From: FCB group bacterium
GTDB taxonomy: Bacteria; Fidelibacterota; Marinisomatia; SCGC-AAA003-L08; JACNLC01
Direction of reading: 5' to 3'
Assembly (NCBI GenBank): GCA_013152375.1
Contig: JAADGM010000077.1
Coordinates: 1-52,379, forward strand
DNA: 52,379 nt
Every line of letters starts with the position of its first letter. The first letter of the stretch is position 1. The notes under the pieces were generated by a model. The model searched no databases and was not told the origin of the DNA. It was given only the letters and a program-made list of their open reading frames with translations. Below are positions 1-8,034 of the stretch, in pieces. The position numbers and the translations under genes are program-made.

Positions 1-2
1 TG

Positions 3-122
3 GCGTGGCTCTTCTGGCGCTCGGTCTATCTCACGCGTATTGTCCGCTGGCGCAATAAGATCAAAGTAGTGGTGGACTGGGCCCTGAATATGATTTTTGG
101 CCGGGATATCAGTCAGTTCTGA
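3..122 (+). CDS. ndh: Type II NADH dehydrogenase, C-terminal end only (5' part outside window)
   Basis: An open frame runs from the first bases to a TGA at 120-122 and encodes the last 39 residues of a protein. It is too short for the ORF track. The tail (AWLFWRSVYLTRIVRWRNKI, then a segment ending GRDISQF) closely matches the C-terminal membrane-attachment region of single-subunit FAD-containing NADH:quinone oxidoreductases (NDH-2), as I recall the family. These enzymes sit on the cytoplasmic face and pass electrons from NADH to quinone without pumping protons. It is followed after 8 bases by the DUF3047 gene. An NDH-2 is compatible with the menaquinol-using nitrate reductase encoded further on. 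The catalytic part cannot be seen here. Confidence 0.75.
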   Translation, partial: AWLFWRSVYLTRIVRWRNKIKVVVDWALNMIFGRDISQF

Positions 123-130
123 TTTTCAGT

Positions 131-862
131 ATGGTGAAGGGACGCGTGTTACTCATTTACGTGGTGGTTTTCCTGCACTTGGGCGTCGGGCAGAGCTTTT
201 ATGAGGATTTCAGCACACTGACTCATTGGAAGGCTTTGTATTTCCCGGGTATAGCGGACCATTCAATTTACTCCCTTGCTTCTGAAAACGGAAATTCCGT
301 CCTGCAGGCGGAAACGCATGCTTCGGCTTCGGGGTTGATCCTGGACGACACAATCAACGTTTTTGAAACGCCCTGGTTGAGCTGGCGCTGGAAAATTGAA
401 AACATCCTTGAAGCGGGTGATGTCAGCTCGAGAGATACGGACGACTATGCTTTGAGAATTTATATCTTTTTCCCCTTCGAACCGGCCCGGGCGGGAACCC
501 TGAAGAAGCTGCGCTATAAAGCCGCCCGGTTATTGTACGGAGAATACCCGCCCCAAAGCAGTTTGAATTACATCTGGGCCAACCACGCCCACAACCGGAA
601 ATTCATCCCGAATTCCTATACTGATAAATCGATGATGATCCTGCTGGAGCATTCGGCGGCAAAAGCGGATGCCTGGGTTACGGAGACAGTTAACCTGCTC
701 GAAGATTATCAAATTGCTTTCGGCACTCTGCCAACAGCCGCTGCCAGACTCGTGATCATGGCGGATTCTGATAATACCGGCGGAACAGCAAGAGCTTATA
801 TGGATGATATCCGCTTATCACCTGAGGATCCGCAAATATTAACTGATGAATCGAAGCCATAA
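131..862 (+). CDS. DUF3047 family exported protein
   Basis: This 243-residue protein starts with a short hydrophobic segment (about residues 6-20, ending near GVGQSF) that looks like a cleavable signal peptide, so it is probably periplasmic or secreted. The body has the typical DUF3047 pattern: a SWRWKIE-type strand near residue 83, a DDYALRIYIFF segment, a YIWANHAHN motif and a late ADSDNTGG..AYMDDIRL segment. The family has no established reaction. It begins 8 bases after ndh and its end overlaps the start of the glycosylase gene by 17 bases, so the three genes are likely co-transcribed. There is no strong ribosome binding site before the ATG, and translation may be coupled to ndh. Function is unknown. 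Confidence 0.7.
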   Translation: MVKGRVLLIYVVVFLHLGVGQSFYEDFSTLTHWKALYFPGIADHSIYSLASENGNSVLQAETHASASGLILDDTINVFETPWLSWRWKIENILEAGDVSSRDTDDYALRIYIFFPFEPARAGTLKKLRYKAARLLYGEYPPQSSLNYIWANHAHNRKFIPNSYTDKSMMILLEHSAAKADAWVTETVNLLEDYQIAFGTLPTAAARLVIMADSDNTGGTARAYMDDIRLSPEDPQILTDESKP

Positions 863-1475
863 CCTGCAACACTCCCGTAAGGGTACCATTTTACCTCTGT
901 CATTTTACCTTAGGGAAGACGTACTTCTCATCAGCAGAGAACTTTTAGGAAAATTTCTGGTGACCCGTTTTGACGGCCATCTCACCAGCGGCATGATCAT
1001 AGAAACCGAAGCTTATCGTGGTCCCGAAGACCGGGCCAGCCATGCCTTCGGCAACCGCCGTACCGCACGCACTGAAGTCATGTTCCAGAAAGGCGGACGG
1101 GCTTATATCTACTTGTGTTACGGGATCCATCACCTGTTCAATGTCGTGACCAATGTTGAAGGAACACCCCATGCGGTACTCATCCGGGCTCTGCAGCCCG
1201 AGGACGGGATCGAGACCATGCTCGACAGACGGGGTAAAACCGTGGCGATAACTTCACTCTGTGCAGGACCGGGCTCTCTGGCCCGGGCATTGGGACTGCA
1301 TTACCGTTATTCGGGGACTCCCCTTGATGGCGATGTCATCTGGATAGAAGACCGGGGCGTCGATCCCCTTGCAGAAGATATTGTTGCCTCTTCCCGCATA
1401 GGTGTGGACTATGCCGGTGAGGATGCAAAACTGCCCTGGCGGTTTAGAATATTACCTGACGGACATTTGGAATAG
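846..1475 (+). CDS. mpg: DNA-3-methyladenine glycosylase (AAG/MPG type)
   Basis: The 209-residue product matches the monofunctional alkyladenine DNA glycosylase family, which removes 3-methyladenine and related alkylated purines to start base excision repair in the cytoplasm. Family hallmarks in order are the RELLGKFLV segment near residue 32, IIETEAYRGPEDRASHA (with the catalytic Glu of the family in the ETEAY motif), the YLCYGIHHLFNVVT segment, a CAGPGSLARALG segment and a short basic end. Length is normal for bacterial members. The ATG lies inside the end of the DUF3047 gene. The gene is followed by a strong hairpin terminator, so it closes this + strand unit. Confidence 0.9.
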   Translation: MNRSHNLQHSRKGTILPLSFYLREDVLLISRELLGKFLVTRFDGHLTSGMIIETEAYRGPEDRASHAFGNRRTARTEVMFQKGGRAYIYLCYGIHHLFNVVTNVEGTPHAVLIRALQPEDGIETMLDRRGKTVAITSLCAGPGSLARALGLHYRYSGTPLDGDVIWIEDRGVDPLAEDIVASSRIGVDYAGEDAKLPWRFRILPDGHLE

Positions 1476-1571
1476 CCTGTTTGGCCGGCTGCTCACCGGC
1501 AGCGTCCGGTCTTGCCTGCGACCCTGATTGCTGTATGGGGCCAGGCAGTGTGCAGCCATGGACAGGATATA

Positions 1572-1600
1572 AAAAGGGCTGCCCGATGAGCAGCCCTTTT
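1572..1600. terminator. Bidirectional hairpin terminator between mpg and the HAO-like gene
   Basis: A perfect 11-bp stem, AAAAGGGCTGC paired with GCAGCCCTTTT around a 7-base loop. It carries A residues on one side and T residues on the other, so it can work as a rho-independent terminator in both directions. It sits between two convergent genes, mpg (+) ending at 1475 and the octaheme cytochrome (-) ending at 1634. The small ORF at 1481-1669 runs through it and is not considered real. Confidence 0.85.
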
Positions 1601-1633
1601 GGTTTATTTCCATCATCCGGTGATCAAATGGTT

Positions 1634-3244
1634 TTATTTATTTTCCTCAAAATAAGGTTGGCCGGGTAATTTGAAATTGATCACCTGTTCTTTCATGGCT
1701 TTGCCGTCCACGGCTTTCCTGTCTTTGTAGAAATTCCATGTTTTCTGAACAGCCTTGTTATTCGTAAACTGAGTGCCGAGGTAGTAATCACGGTTTTCAA
1801 AACGATCCAGCCACAAGTCCCACTGGTCTTTGGAGAGCAGTCCCTTCTCGTAAGCGGCCTGGACATTCAATTTGACGCGCTCCCAGTAATCGTCGTAAGC
1901 TTTATAAACATATGGTGTCGTGTTCGTCATGGCTCCGATGCCCCAGGAATTTCCGGGAACATCATAAAGGGCGTAAGGCGTGAATTTTGCCGGACTGTTT
2001 GAAGTTACCCACTCCTCCGCCTCAGCGTCTCCGTGTTCAGCCGCCCAGGTGAGAAGTTCAACCATATCCTGCTGGATCTCCCACACCCCGTGCCACTGAG
2101 TATAATCAGCGCCCATCATCTCGGCACCGTGCCTGAATCTCCGCCCTTCGTGGTGCCAGGCCTTGTACATCAGGACCTCCGGCTCCTCATCCCAGCCGTT
2201 TAAAACCGGATTAGACATCATTTTATCATCAGCCTGAATTTGATTGATGAGACCGTTTTTGGTCAGTTTTTTGGTCCAGTAAACAAAGAACCGTCGCATT
2301 TCATTGTACTGCAAATTCACCAGATCAGCCGTAAGCAGGTACATCTGATAAAACCCGGGGGCGTGACAGCTCTGACAGATGGCCTCCATATTATCCCTTT
2401 TCTGCTGCCAGTCACCCAGGTTCTTCTCGTCCCACACTGTTCTGAAACTCCAGGGAGCCTGGGATTCCCAGGCGAGCCGGGCGCTGACATTATGGGTCAT
2501 GGGTTGGGATTCGTTACCGTCCATGTGGCAGGTTGTGCAAACGGGCGCCTCAATGGGGATGGGAGCATTGTCTTTAGAACTGAACCCCATATCCCAGTCT
2601 TTGCTCTTGGCCTTGAAGATGTTCCCGTGTTTGGATTCATTGTAGATTTCGATGTGCGGATGATCCGGACCGATATGGCATTCGCCACAGGTCTCAGGCT
2701 GTCTGGCTACAGCAATATCAAAACTGTGTTTGGGGTGACAGGCATCACATTCACCCACGCTGCCGTCGGGCCAGAGATTACCGATCTGATGGCATTGTTC
2801 ACAGCCATTCCGGGTACTTAAAGGATTTTCGAATGTTGCCCGGTCGGCATTTGCCAACAGCCAAAACTGATGGGCATGCTTGCTGTTATTAAATTCTGCC
2901 ACTTCTTTATCGTGGCATTCGGCGCAGTCTTTCGGCGTGGGATGCTTGGCAACCAGAATATCACTGCCCTCGCAGGTAAAGGCGTCAAAATCAGCTTTTT
3001 TCGCGGAATGGCATTCATAGCAGCCGACCTCATTGGCTGCATGCGCGCTGATGCCCCAGGCTTCAATTTGTTTTACGGCGATATTTTCTTTGCTGTGACA
3101 AGCGATGCATTTCGCCGACAGGTCATCGATCTCCAAAGCCGGGTCCAGTACGGGGGTTGTCCCTGCTGCCAGCATCGTCAGCAGCATACCGCACATCAGC
3201 ACCGCAGACCTGATGTTCAAAAGTTTGTGTTGGGTTGTTTTCAT
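1634..3244 (-). CDS. Octaheme c-type cytochrome, hydroxylamine oxidoreductase-like (HAO family)
   Basis: The 536-residue product starts with a signal peptide (hydrophobic residues about 12-30) and has eight CxxCH heme sites at residues 46, 75, 107, 148, 166, 186, 236 and 290. Number and spacing, plus a GPDHPH..IYNESKHG segment right after the sixth site and RHGAEMMGADYTQWHG near residue 390, fit the HAO family. The neighbouring Asp-His pair (194-195) corresponds to the conserved active-site pair as I recall it. Members oxidise hydroxylamine or hydrazine, or (in nitrate ammonifiers such as Campylobacter/Nautilia) are proposed to reduce nitrite. Next to narGHJI and narK, a reductive role is more likely; this is inference. 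No C-terminal anchor is present, so it should be soluble in the periplasm. Whether the C-terminal Tyr that cross-links heme P460 in oxidative enzymes is present could not be settled. A GAGGAG ribosome site precedes the ATG; the rrf2 gene ends 17 bases upstream. Confidence 0.85.
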   Translation of the reverse strand: MKTTQHKLLNIRSAVLMCGMLLTMLAAGTTPVLDPALEIDDLSAKCIACHSKENIAVKQIEAWGISAHAANEVGCYECHSAKKADFDAFTCEGSDILVAKHPTPKDCAECHDKEVAEFNNSKHAHQFWLLANADRATFENPLSTRNGCEQCHQIGNLWPDGSVGECDACHPKHSFDIAVARQPETCGECHIGPDHPHIEIYNESKHGNIFKAKSKDWDMGFSSKDNAPIPIEAPVCTTCHMDGNESQPMTHNVSARLAWESQAPWSFRTVWDEKNLGDWQQKRDNMEAICQSCHAPGFYQMYLLTADLVNLQYNEMRRFFVYWTKKLTKNGLINQIQADDKMMSNPVLNGWDEEPEVLMYKAWHHEGRRFRHGAEMMGADYTQWHGVWEIQQDMVELLTWAAEHGDAEAEEWVTSNSPAKFTPYALYDVPGNSWGIGAMTNTTPYVYKAYDDYWERVKLNVQAAYEKGLLSKDQWDLWLDRFENRDYYLGTQFTNNKAVQKTWNFYKDRKAVDGKAMKEQVINFKLPGQPYFEENK

Positions 3245-3261
3245 TTTTTCTCCTCGTTTGA

Positions 3262-3732
3262 TTAATTGTTAGTTGATTTGATTCCAGGGAATTTCATCCG
3301 GTCTCTGAACCATTCGTCGGAAGACAGCAAGGCGGCCTGCTCAAAGGTTGTCGTCTGAAGCCAGCGGATGATCTCCCCCTTAAAAGTGCTCCATTGGTCA
3401 TGGAAGGGGCAATATTCCTCGAGATTATCGCCGCAGCCGGGGATTCCCATGACACATTCGGTAAGAAATTTATCACCGTCAACTGCTGTAATTACATCGA
3501 AGATCATGATGCTGTCCGGTGTTTTTTTCAGATATACGCCGCCGGTTTTCCCCCGTGAGGAACCCAGGATCCCGATGGGGATAAGCCTGGCCAGGGACTG
3601 GGAAAGATACGCTGCCGGTGCATTCAGCTTTTCTGCCAGGGCATTGGCCGAAACGGTCTTGCCGAAGGGTTCCTTAAGCAAAAGCAGCAGGGCGGAGATA
3701 ACATACATTGAACGCTGTGAGATAAGTGCCAT
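3262..3732 (-). CDS. Rrf2-family transcriptional regulator with three conserved-position cysteines
   Basis: The product has the Rrf2 winged-helix pattern: an N-terminal ISQRSMYVISALLLL helix, the LAEKLNAPAAYLSQSLARL recognition region, then GILGSSRGKTGGVYL (wing). Next comes a cysteine loop, C-x6-C-x7-C, at residues 93, 100 and 108 counted from the chosen start. In IscR, NsrR and RsrR the equivalent three cysteines bind an Fe-S cluster that senses NO, redox state or cluster supply, so this protein probably does too. The ORF track starts 24 residues earlier at 3804. I prefer the internal ATG because the extra N-terminus is not typical of the family and a palindrome overlaps the upstream ATG; neither start has a strong ribosome site. 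The gene directly precedes the HAO-like gene and is likely to control it and itself. Confidence 0.8.
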   Translation of the reverse strand: MALISQRSMYVISALLLLLKEPFGKTVSANALAEKLNAPAAYLSQSLARLIPIGILGSSRGKTGGVYLKKTPDSIMIFDVITAVDGDKFLTECVMGIPGCGDNLEEYCPFHDQWSTFKGEIIRWLQTTTFEQAALLSSDEWFRDRMKFPGIKSTNN

Positions 3733-3803
3733 TTTAATTCTAATATCGTTGTTAGAAATTAAAACTCTGTTTTGATGCTGTGCAAATAATATCTCGTGGT
3801 CCA

Positions 3804-3821
3804 TATATCCTGATGGATATA
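3804..3821. promoter_or_regulatory. Palindrome TATATCC-TGAT-GGATATA upstream of rrf2, candidate operator
   Basis: Two perfect 7-base arms around a 4-base centre, lying 72 bases before the preferred rrf2 start and overlapping the ORF-track start codon. AT-rich inverted repeats of this size are typical of Rrf2-family operators, and autoregulation is common in that family. The assignment to this regulator is inference. Confidence 0.4.
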
Positions 3822-3920
3822 AATGGTACTGACATATATACGCGGCACCCTGACGCTATACATCGAGGTTGGGTTGAAATAAAGGATTTCCGGCTAGCCG
3901 CACGGAGGTTTGATGTGCAG

Positions 3921-3937
3921 CTTATGATCGTCATAAG
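3921..3937. promoter_or_regulatory. Palindrome CTTATGA-TCG-TCATAAG between narK2 and rrf2, candidate operator
   Basis: A perfect inverted repeat with 7-base arms and a 3-base centre, in the roughly 270-base gap between narK2 and rrf2. It has no T tract, so it is not a terminator. It differs in sequence from the palindrome at 3804, which suggests a second DNA-binding protein, for example a Crp/Fnr-type regulator, but no protein can be assigned from the sequence alone. The rest of this gap holds only an imperfect hairpin at 4015-4037. Confidence 0.35.
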
Positions 3938-4073
3938 ATCGTCTTGAACTGGCTTTCTGAAACCACACCGATGTGTAAGTCTGTCAGAAGCAACAGACCT
4001 ATGCCTCCCGGAGTCATCCCGAAAAGTATCGGGGATGTCACGTCCATTCAACCCAGACCGTACTTGAAGGTCT

Positions 4074-5720
4074 TTAGGGGTTCTTTACATAGGCGTTGGG
4101 ACGCATGTAGAACCACCAGTTCAGAGCCAGACAGATTGTGTAAAAAATAGTGAATCCATAGAGCGCATATTCCGGTGTGGTGGCCTTGATCTGCTCCCCG
4201 AAAACTTTGGGAATGATAAAAGCTCCGTAGGCAGCAACGGCCGATGTCCACCCGAGAACAGGTCCCGCCTGTTCCTCGTTGAAGACCACAGCAATGGTCC
4301 TGAAGGTTGAGCCGTTCCCTACACCGGTAGCGGTAAACAAAACAATAAACAGGAGAAAAAAGGGCAAGAAGTATTGCTCGGGAGTGGCCGACTGGTAAGC
4401 CGCAGACATAAAATATGCTACACCCAGAGCGGAGGCGATCATCACTGCAGAAACGATCTGTGTGATCTTTGCACCGCCTACCTTATCCGATATCCAGCCG
4501 CCGACGGGTCTGATGAGTGCTCCGATAAAGGGTCCCATCCAGGCAAACATGAGGGCACTGGGTCCGTTTGGGTTAATGGCGCTGTGGACAAGTGTTCCGT
4601 CAGGTCCCGGAACATGCGTAAAACCGAAGATTACCTTTATCGCCAGTGGGAATGCTGCAGAATACCCGATAAATGACCCGAATGTCATGGTATAAATAAT
4701 GGTCATCGCCCAGGTGTGTTTATTATTGAAAATTTTATATTGGCGCTTGAGATTTTCTTTCATCGCTCCCGGTGACAGGGACTTCATTAAGAAGACGGTC
4801 AATCCGATGATGAGGGGCAAAATGATCCACTTATTCTTCAAAACAGCGTCTGTGAACCAGCTTCCACCTTGCAGTCCGGTGGGGGCGGGAAGAATAAAAT
4901 ATAGTCCCACCGCCGCCGTGAGAAAACCTATGAGCAGCAGATAACTGATCCGGGCAAATGCCATTAGCGGGCTCCCCGGATTTGGCGTGACGGCCTCTGA
5001 AACGATATTGTTCATTTTGAACCATCCGAAAAATGCCAGCGGCACCAGAAAAATCAGCCACACAAATCCGGCGTTCTGGATCCACGCATTGGTTCCGGCA
5101 GGGATCTTGCCGATGAGTGTCCCACTGGTATTCACCAGCACCATGGGATCGCCGGAGAGTCCGCCAAACAGGGCAAAAGTCATCACCAGCGGAACCAGTA
5201 TCTGCATGGTGGTCACCCCAAAATTCCCCAGTCCCGCATTAAGCCCCAGAGAAGTACCCTGAACTTTTTTTGGGTAGAAAAAACTGATATTGCTCATGGA
5301 GGAAGCAAAGTTGCCGCCACCGAATCCCGACAGAAAAGCCAGGAGCTGGAATATCCAGAGGGGCGTGTTTTTGTCCTGGAGAAATATCCCGGCGCCGAAG
5401 GCGGGGATCATGAGCAGTGCTGTAGTGAAAAAGATGGTATTTCTGCCACCGGCAATCCGGATAAAAAATGTACTGGGGATGCGGAGCGTAGCGCCGGTCA
5501 ATCCGGCAATTGCAGTGAGCGTGAAAAGCTGGGACTGTGTGAAAGGAAATCCCAGATTCAGCATCTGGACCGAGATGATCCCCCACATAAGCCAGACCGC
5601 GAATCCAACCAGCAGACTGGGGATTGAGATCCATAAATTCCGGTTGGCGATTTTCTTTCCGGTGGCCTGCCAGAAGTCATCATTCTCTACGTTCCATTCA
5701 GTAATATTAATTTGAGACAT
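4074..5720 (-). CDS. narK: NarK-type nitrate/nitrite transporter (NarK2-like, MFS)
   Basis: A 548-residue polytopic membrane protein of the major facilitator superfamily with about 12 hydrophobic segments. It carries the nitrate/nitrite porter signatures: GATLRIPSTF with the substrate-binding arginine (near residue 97), FGGGNFASSMSNISFFYPK (near residue 150) and GALIRPVGGWISDKVGG (near residue 410) with the second conserved arginine. It resembles the E. coli NarK / NarK2 branch, generally regarded as nitrate/nitrite antiporters that export nitrite made by the cytoplasmic-facing NarG site. A long cytoplasmic N-terminus of about 30 residues is present. An AAGGAAG ribosome site precedes the ATG. 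It is the second of two consecutive narK genes, 33 bases after the first. Confidence 0.9.
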   Translation of the reverse strand: MSQINITEWNVENDDFWQATGKKIANRNLWISIPSLLVGFAVWLMWGIISVQMLNLGFPFTQSQLFTLTAIAGLTGATLRIPSTFFIRIAGGRNTIFFTTALLMIPAFGAGIFLQDKNTPLWIFQLLAFLSGFGGGNFASSMSNISFFYPKKVQGTSLGLNAGLGNFGVTTMQILVPLVMTFALFGGLSGDPMVLVNTSGTLIGKIPAGTNAWIQNAGFVWLIFLVPLAFFGWFKMNNIVSEAVTPNPGSPLMAFARISYLLLIGFLTAAVGLYFILPAPTGLQGGSWFTDAVLKNKWIILPLIIGLTVFLMKSLSPGAMKENLKRQYKIFNNKHTWAMTIIYTMTFGSFIGYSAAFPLAIKVIFGFTHVPGPDGTLVHSAINPNGPSALMFAWMGPFIGALIRPVGGWISDKVGGAKITQIVSAVMIASALGVAYFMSAAYQSATPEQYFLPFFLLFIVLFTATGVGNGSTFRTIAVVFNEEQAGPVLGWTSAVAAYGAFIIPKVFGEQIKATTPEYALYGFTIFYTICLALNWWFYMRPNAYVKNP

Positions 5721-5753
5721 GTTATGCTTCCTTTACATTGTTAAATTAGAGTC

Positions 5754-7298
5754 TTATTCTTCAGCAAACGCATTTTTAGGTTCGTCCAGCATGAAGAAAC
5801 AAATCAGAAAACTGATGGCTGCACCAGAGGCAATGGCCAGGAAAAATGTTTTGGAATCCACCAGTGAGAACAGCACCAGATAGAAAACCGCCCCGACATT
5901 TCCATAGGCCCCGGCCATTCCGGCGATCTGACCGGTCATCCGCCGCTTGATCATAGGGATGACCGCAAAGGTCGCCCCCTCGGCACCTTGTACAAACATG
6001 GAGCAAAGGATGGTGATGAACACGGAGACCACGAGCCACCAAATACCGTTGAACATGGGAATGATGGTTTGAACGCCGTCCACAACGGGGCCGTACTTAC
6101 CGATTTGCGCCATGCCGAAGAATCCAAGTGCGATCCCCACCATGTAGATGAGCATGGTCCGCTTCCGGTTGCTCATGCTGTCAGAGATCAGGCCCCCCAG
6201 CGGCCGTGCAAACAGATTGACGAAAGCAAATGACGCCGCGATCAGGCCGGCAAGGGTAGGTGTCATGATCAGACTTCCGGCGGAATTTGTGAGATTGGTA
6301 AAAGTAGTTTCAAAAAACATTGGCAGCATTGAGACCACAGCCAACTCGGCACCAAAATTGGCGAAATAAGTGCTGTTCAATGCGGCGACACTCCCCCAGT
6401 GATATTTCTCATTTTCGGGCACACCGGCTTTTAAAATGGGCAGATTGATCTGAAGCACTTTAATCACATGCGCCAGATAGATCAGCCCCAAAACCCAATA
6501 TACCGCCATGAGGACGGTATGCGATATAAGAGGCACACCTTCAACCCTCACATTACCGATACGCCAGGCGAGGATGCCCATGGCTCCCACCAGGGGAAAA
6601 GACCATACCAGATACTGGATCAGGTCACCATAAGAGGACACGGTCATAGGTTCCGTCTTTTTTGTTTTGTTGATCTGTTTTCCGGTAGGTCCGTCTGTAA
6701 CCAAAAAGTAATACCAGATACCGTAGATGAGGGAAACAAGACCATTGATCGCTAAGGCATAACGCCAGGAATTGCCATCCAACCCCAGAAAATCGTTGAA
6801 AAAATGAATTGCCAGCCAGGGCAGGGTCATTGCCGCCCAGGCCGAGCCGAAATTGCCCCACCCGGCGTAAAAGCCCTCAGCCCGACCGATCATCTTTGGC
6901 GGAAACCAATTGGCGACCATTTTGATTCCCACTACGAATCCGGCACCGATGGACCCTAATATCAACCGGGAAATGAGCAGCTGGGTAAAGGAATTTCCAA
7001 ATGCGAAAAAGAAAACTGGAATAGCCATACTGACCATGAGTCCGGAAAATACGATTCTGGGTCCGTAGCGGTCAATGAGCGCACCGATAACAATGCGCGC
7101 CGGTATGGTGAGCGCCACATTACAGATGGCCAGGACTTTGATATGCTCCTTAGTGAGCCAGTTGAGATTCCTCAGCATCGTCGTGGCCACGGGAGCCATA
7201 TTAAACCAAACGAAAAACGTAATGAAAAAGGCGATCCACGTGTAGTGTAAAACCCGTATTCTTTCCTGGCTGAAGTCAATGAGTTCAGGTTTGTTCAT
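5754..7298 (-). CDS. narK: NarK-type nitrate transporter (NarK1-like, MFS)
   Basis: A 514-residue MFS protein with about 12 membrane segments. Near residue 125 it has GIKMVANWFPPKMIGRAEGF followed by YAGWGNFGSA, and an early FFVWFNMAPVATTM segment, both typical of the NarK1 type, thought to bring nitrate in with protons. A conserved arginine-rich loop ARIVIGALIDRYGPR is near residue 68, and LFARPLGGLISD in the second half. The extra membrane segments in the middle and the FAEE end are unremarkable. An AAAGGA ribosome site precedes the ATG. It lies 44 bases after narI and immediately before the NarK2-like gene. The order K1 then K2 is the same as in the fused NarK of Paracoccus, here as two separate genes. 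Confidence 0.88.
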   Translation of the reverse strand: MNKPELIDFSQERIRVLHYTWIAFFITFFVWFNMAPVATTMLRNLNWLTKEHIKVLAICNVALTIPARIVIGALIDRYGPRIVFSGLMVSMAIPVFFFAFGNSFTQLLISRLILGSIGAGFVVGIKMVANWFPPKMIGRAEGFYAGWGNFGSAWAAMTLPWLAIHFFNDFLGLDGNSWRYALAINGLVSLIYGIWYYFLVTDGPTGKQINKTKKTEPMTVSSYGDLIQYLVWSFPLVGAMGILAWRIGNVRVEGVPLISHTVLMAVYWVLGLIYLAHVIKVLQINLPILKAGVPENEKYHWGSVAALNSTYFANFGAELAVVSMLPMFFETTFTNLTNSAGSLIMTPTLAGLIAASFAFVNLFARPLGGLISDSMSNRKRTMLIYMVGIALGFFGMAQIGKYGPVVDGVQTIIPMFNGIWWLVVSVFITILCSMFVQGAEGATFAVIPMIKRRMTGQIAGMAGAYGNVGAVFYLVLFSLVDSKTFFLAIASGAAISFLICFFMLDEPKNAFAEE

Positions 7299-7342
7299 AG
7301 TGTATTGGTCCTTTTATGAGTAATAATTGAAGAGAATTGAAC

Positions 7343-8032
7343 TTAAATGAACCTTTGGTTTCGGTTCCAATTCCAGCGAACCATCTGGGGTTTCCGCCAG
7401 AGATAGGGATTCGGGACAACCAGCACATGCACGAGCCGTGAAAAGGGAAAAAGCAATACAAGCGTCCAGGCACATACGATATGCAGCTGCACGATCCAGG
7501 GCAGCGGAGTGATATAATTGATCTGGGGATTCAACTGCAGGAGTGAGACAAGATAAGGATTAGCAATGGCTGTAAACCATGAACTCCCCCAGGAATTGAA
7601 GGCCGCCGTCCCCAATCCGGAAAGGATCTGCAGGAAAAGCAGAGACAGAACAATCCAGTCCATGCGGCTGGTGACAATTTTCGCTTTGGGGTTCGTCCAT
7701 CTGCGCAGGAAGATTGCGAGTATTCCCGCCAGCGCGAACAGGCCTCCCATGAAAGCGCTTATTTCGAGGATGTATAAGCGGGTGAGCTCGCTGTTCCAGG
7801 CGAGTATCTGCCCGGGAAGCAGGAACGCCGCCAGATGCCCCAAAAGCACAAAGATGATACCGAAATGAAACGGTACGAGCCCCCAGAAATGGACCCTGTT
7901 TTCCAAAAACTGCGAAGAGAGACTGGAATAGGAAAACCCGTGGCTGATATAACGGTAAATTGAGAAAAAGATGAACGTGAACACCGCCACATAGGGCAAT
8001 ATTCCGTAGAGTATCATGCTAAAATACGTCAT
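7343..8032 (-). CDS. narI: Respiratory nitrate reductase gamma subunit (cytochrome b)
   Basis: A 229-residue protein with five hydrophobic segments that anchors NarGH in the membrane and takes electrons from menaquinol through two b hemes. Counted from the chosen ATG, histidines 56 and 66 (in PFHFGIIFVLLGHL) and 184 and 202 (in QLHIVCAW and SRLVHVL) occupy the positions of the four heme ligands of E. coli NarI (56, 66, 187, 205). The ORF track starts at a TTG at 8038; the ATG at 8032 is preferred because it lies 7 bases after a GAGG ribosome site. narJ ends only 2 bases before, as usual in narGHJI operons. Confidence 0.92.
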   Translation of the reverse strand: MTYFSMILYGILPYVAVFTFIFFSIYRYISHGFSYSSLSSQFLENRVHFWGLVPFHFGIIFVLLGHLAAFLLPGQILAWNSELTRLYILEISAFMGGLFALAGILAIFLRRWTNPKAKIVTSRMDWIVLSLLFLQILSGLGTAAFNSWGSSWFTAIANPYLVSLLQLNPQINYITPLPWIVQLHIVCAWTLVLLFPFSRLVHVLVVPNPYLWRKPQMVRWNWNRNQRFI

Positions 8033-8034
8033 GG

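Noticed and set aside
1481-1669. 62-residue + strand ORF after mpg
   Set aside because: It runs through the bidirectional terminator and into the end of the HAO-like gene, has no ribosome site and no family look.
2240-2821. 193-residue + strand ORF opposite the HAO-like gene
   Set aside because: It is a shadow of the octaheme cytochrome gene; the - strand frame has eight heme motifs and a signal peptide.
4015-4037. Hairpin CATCCCGA/TCGGGGATG as terminator of narK2
   Set aside because: The stem has a bulged base and no T tract follows on the - strand; it may be a repeat fragment.
3752-4051. 99-residue - strand ORF between narK2 and rrf2
   Set aside because: It overlaps the rrf2 start region and both palindromes, and its composition and lack of a ribosome site argue for non-coding DNA.
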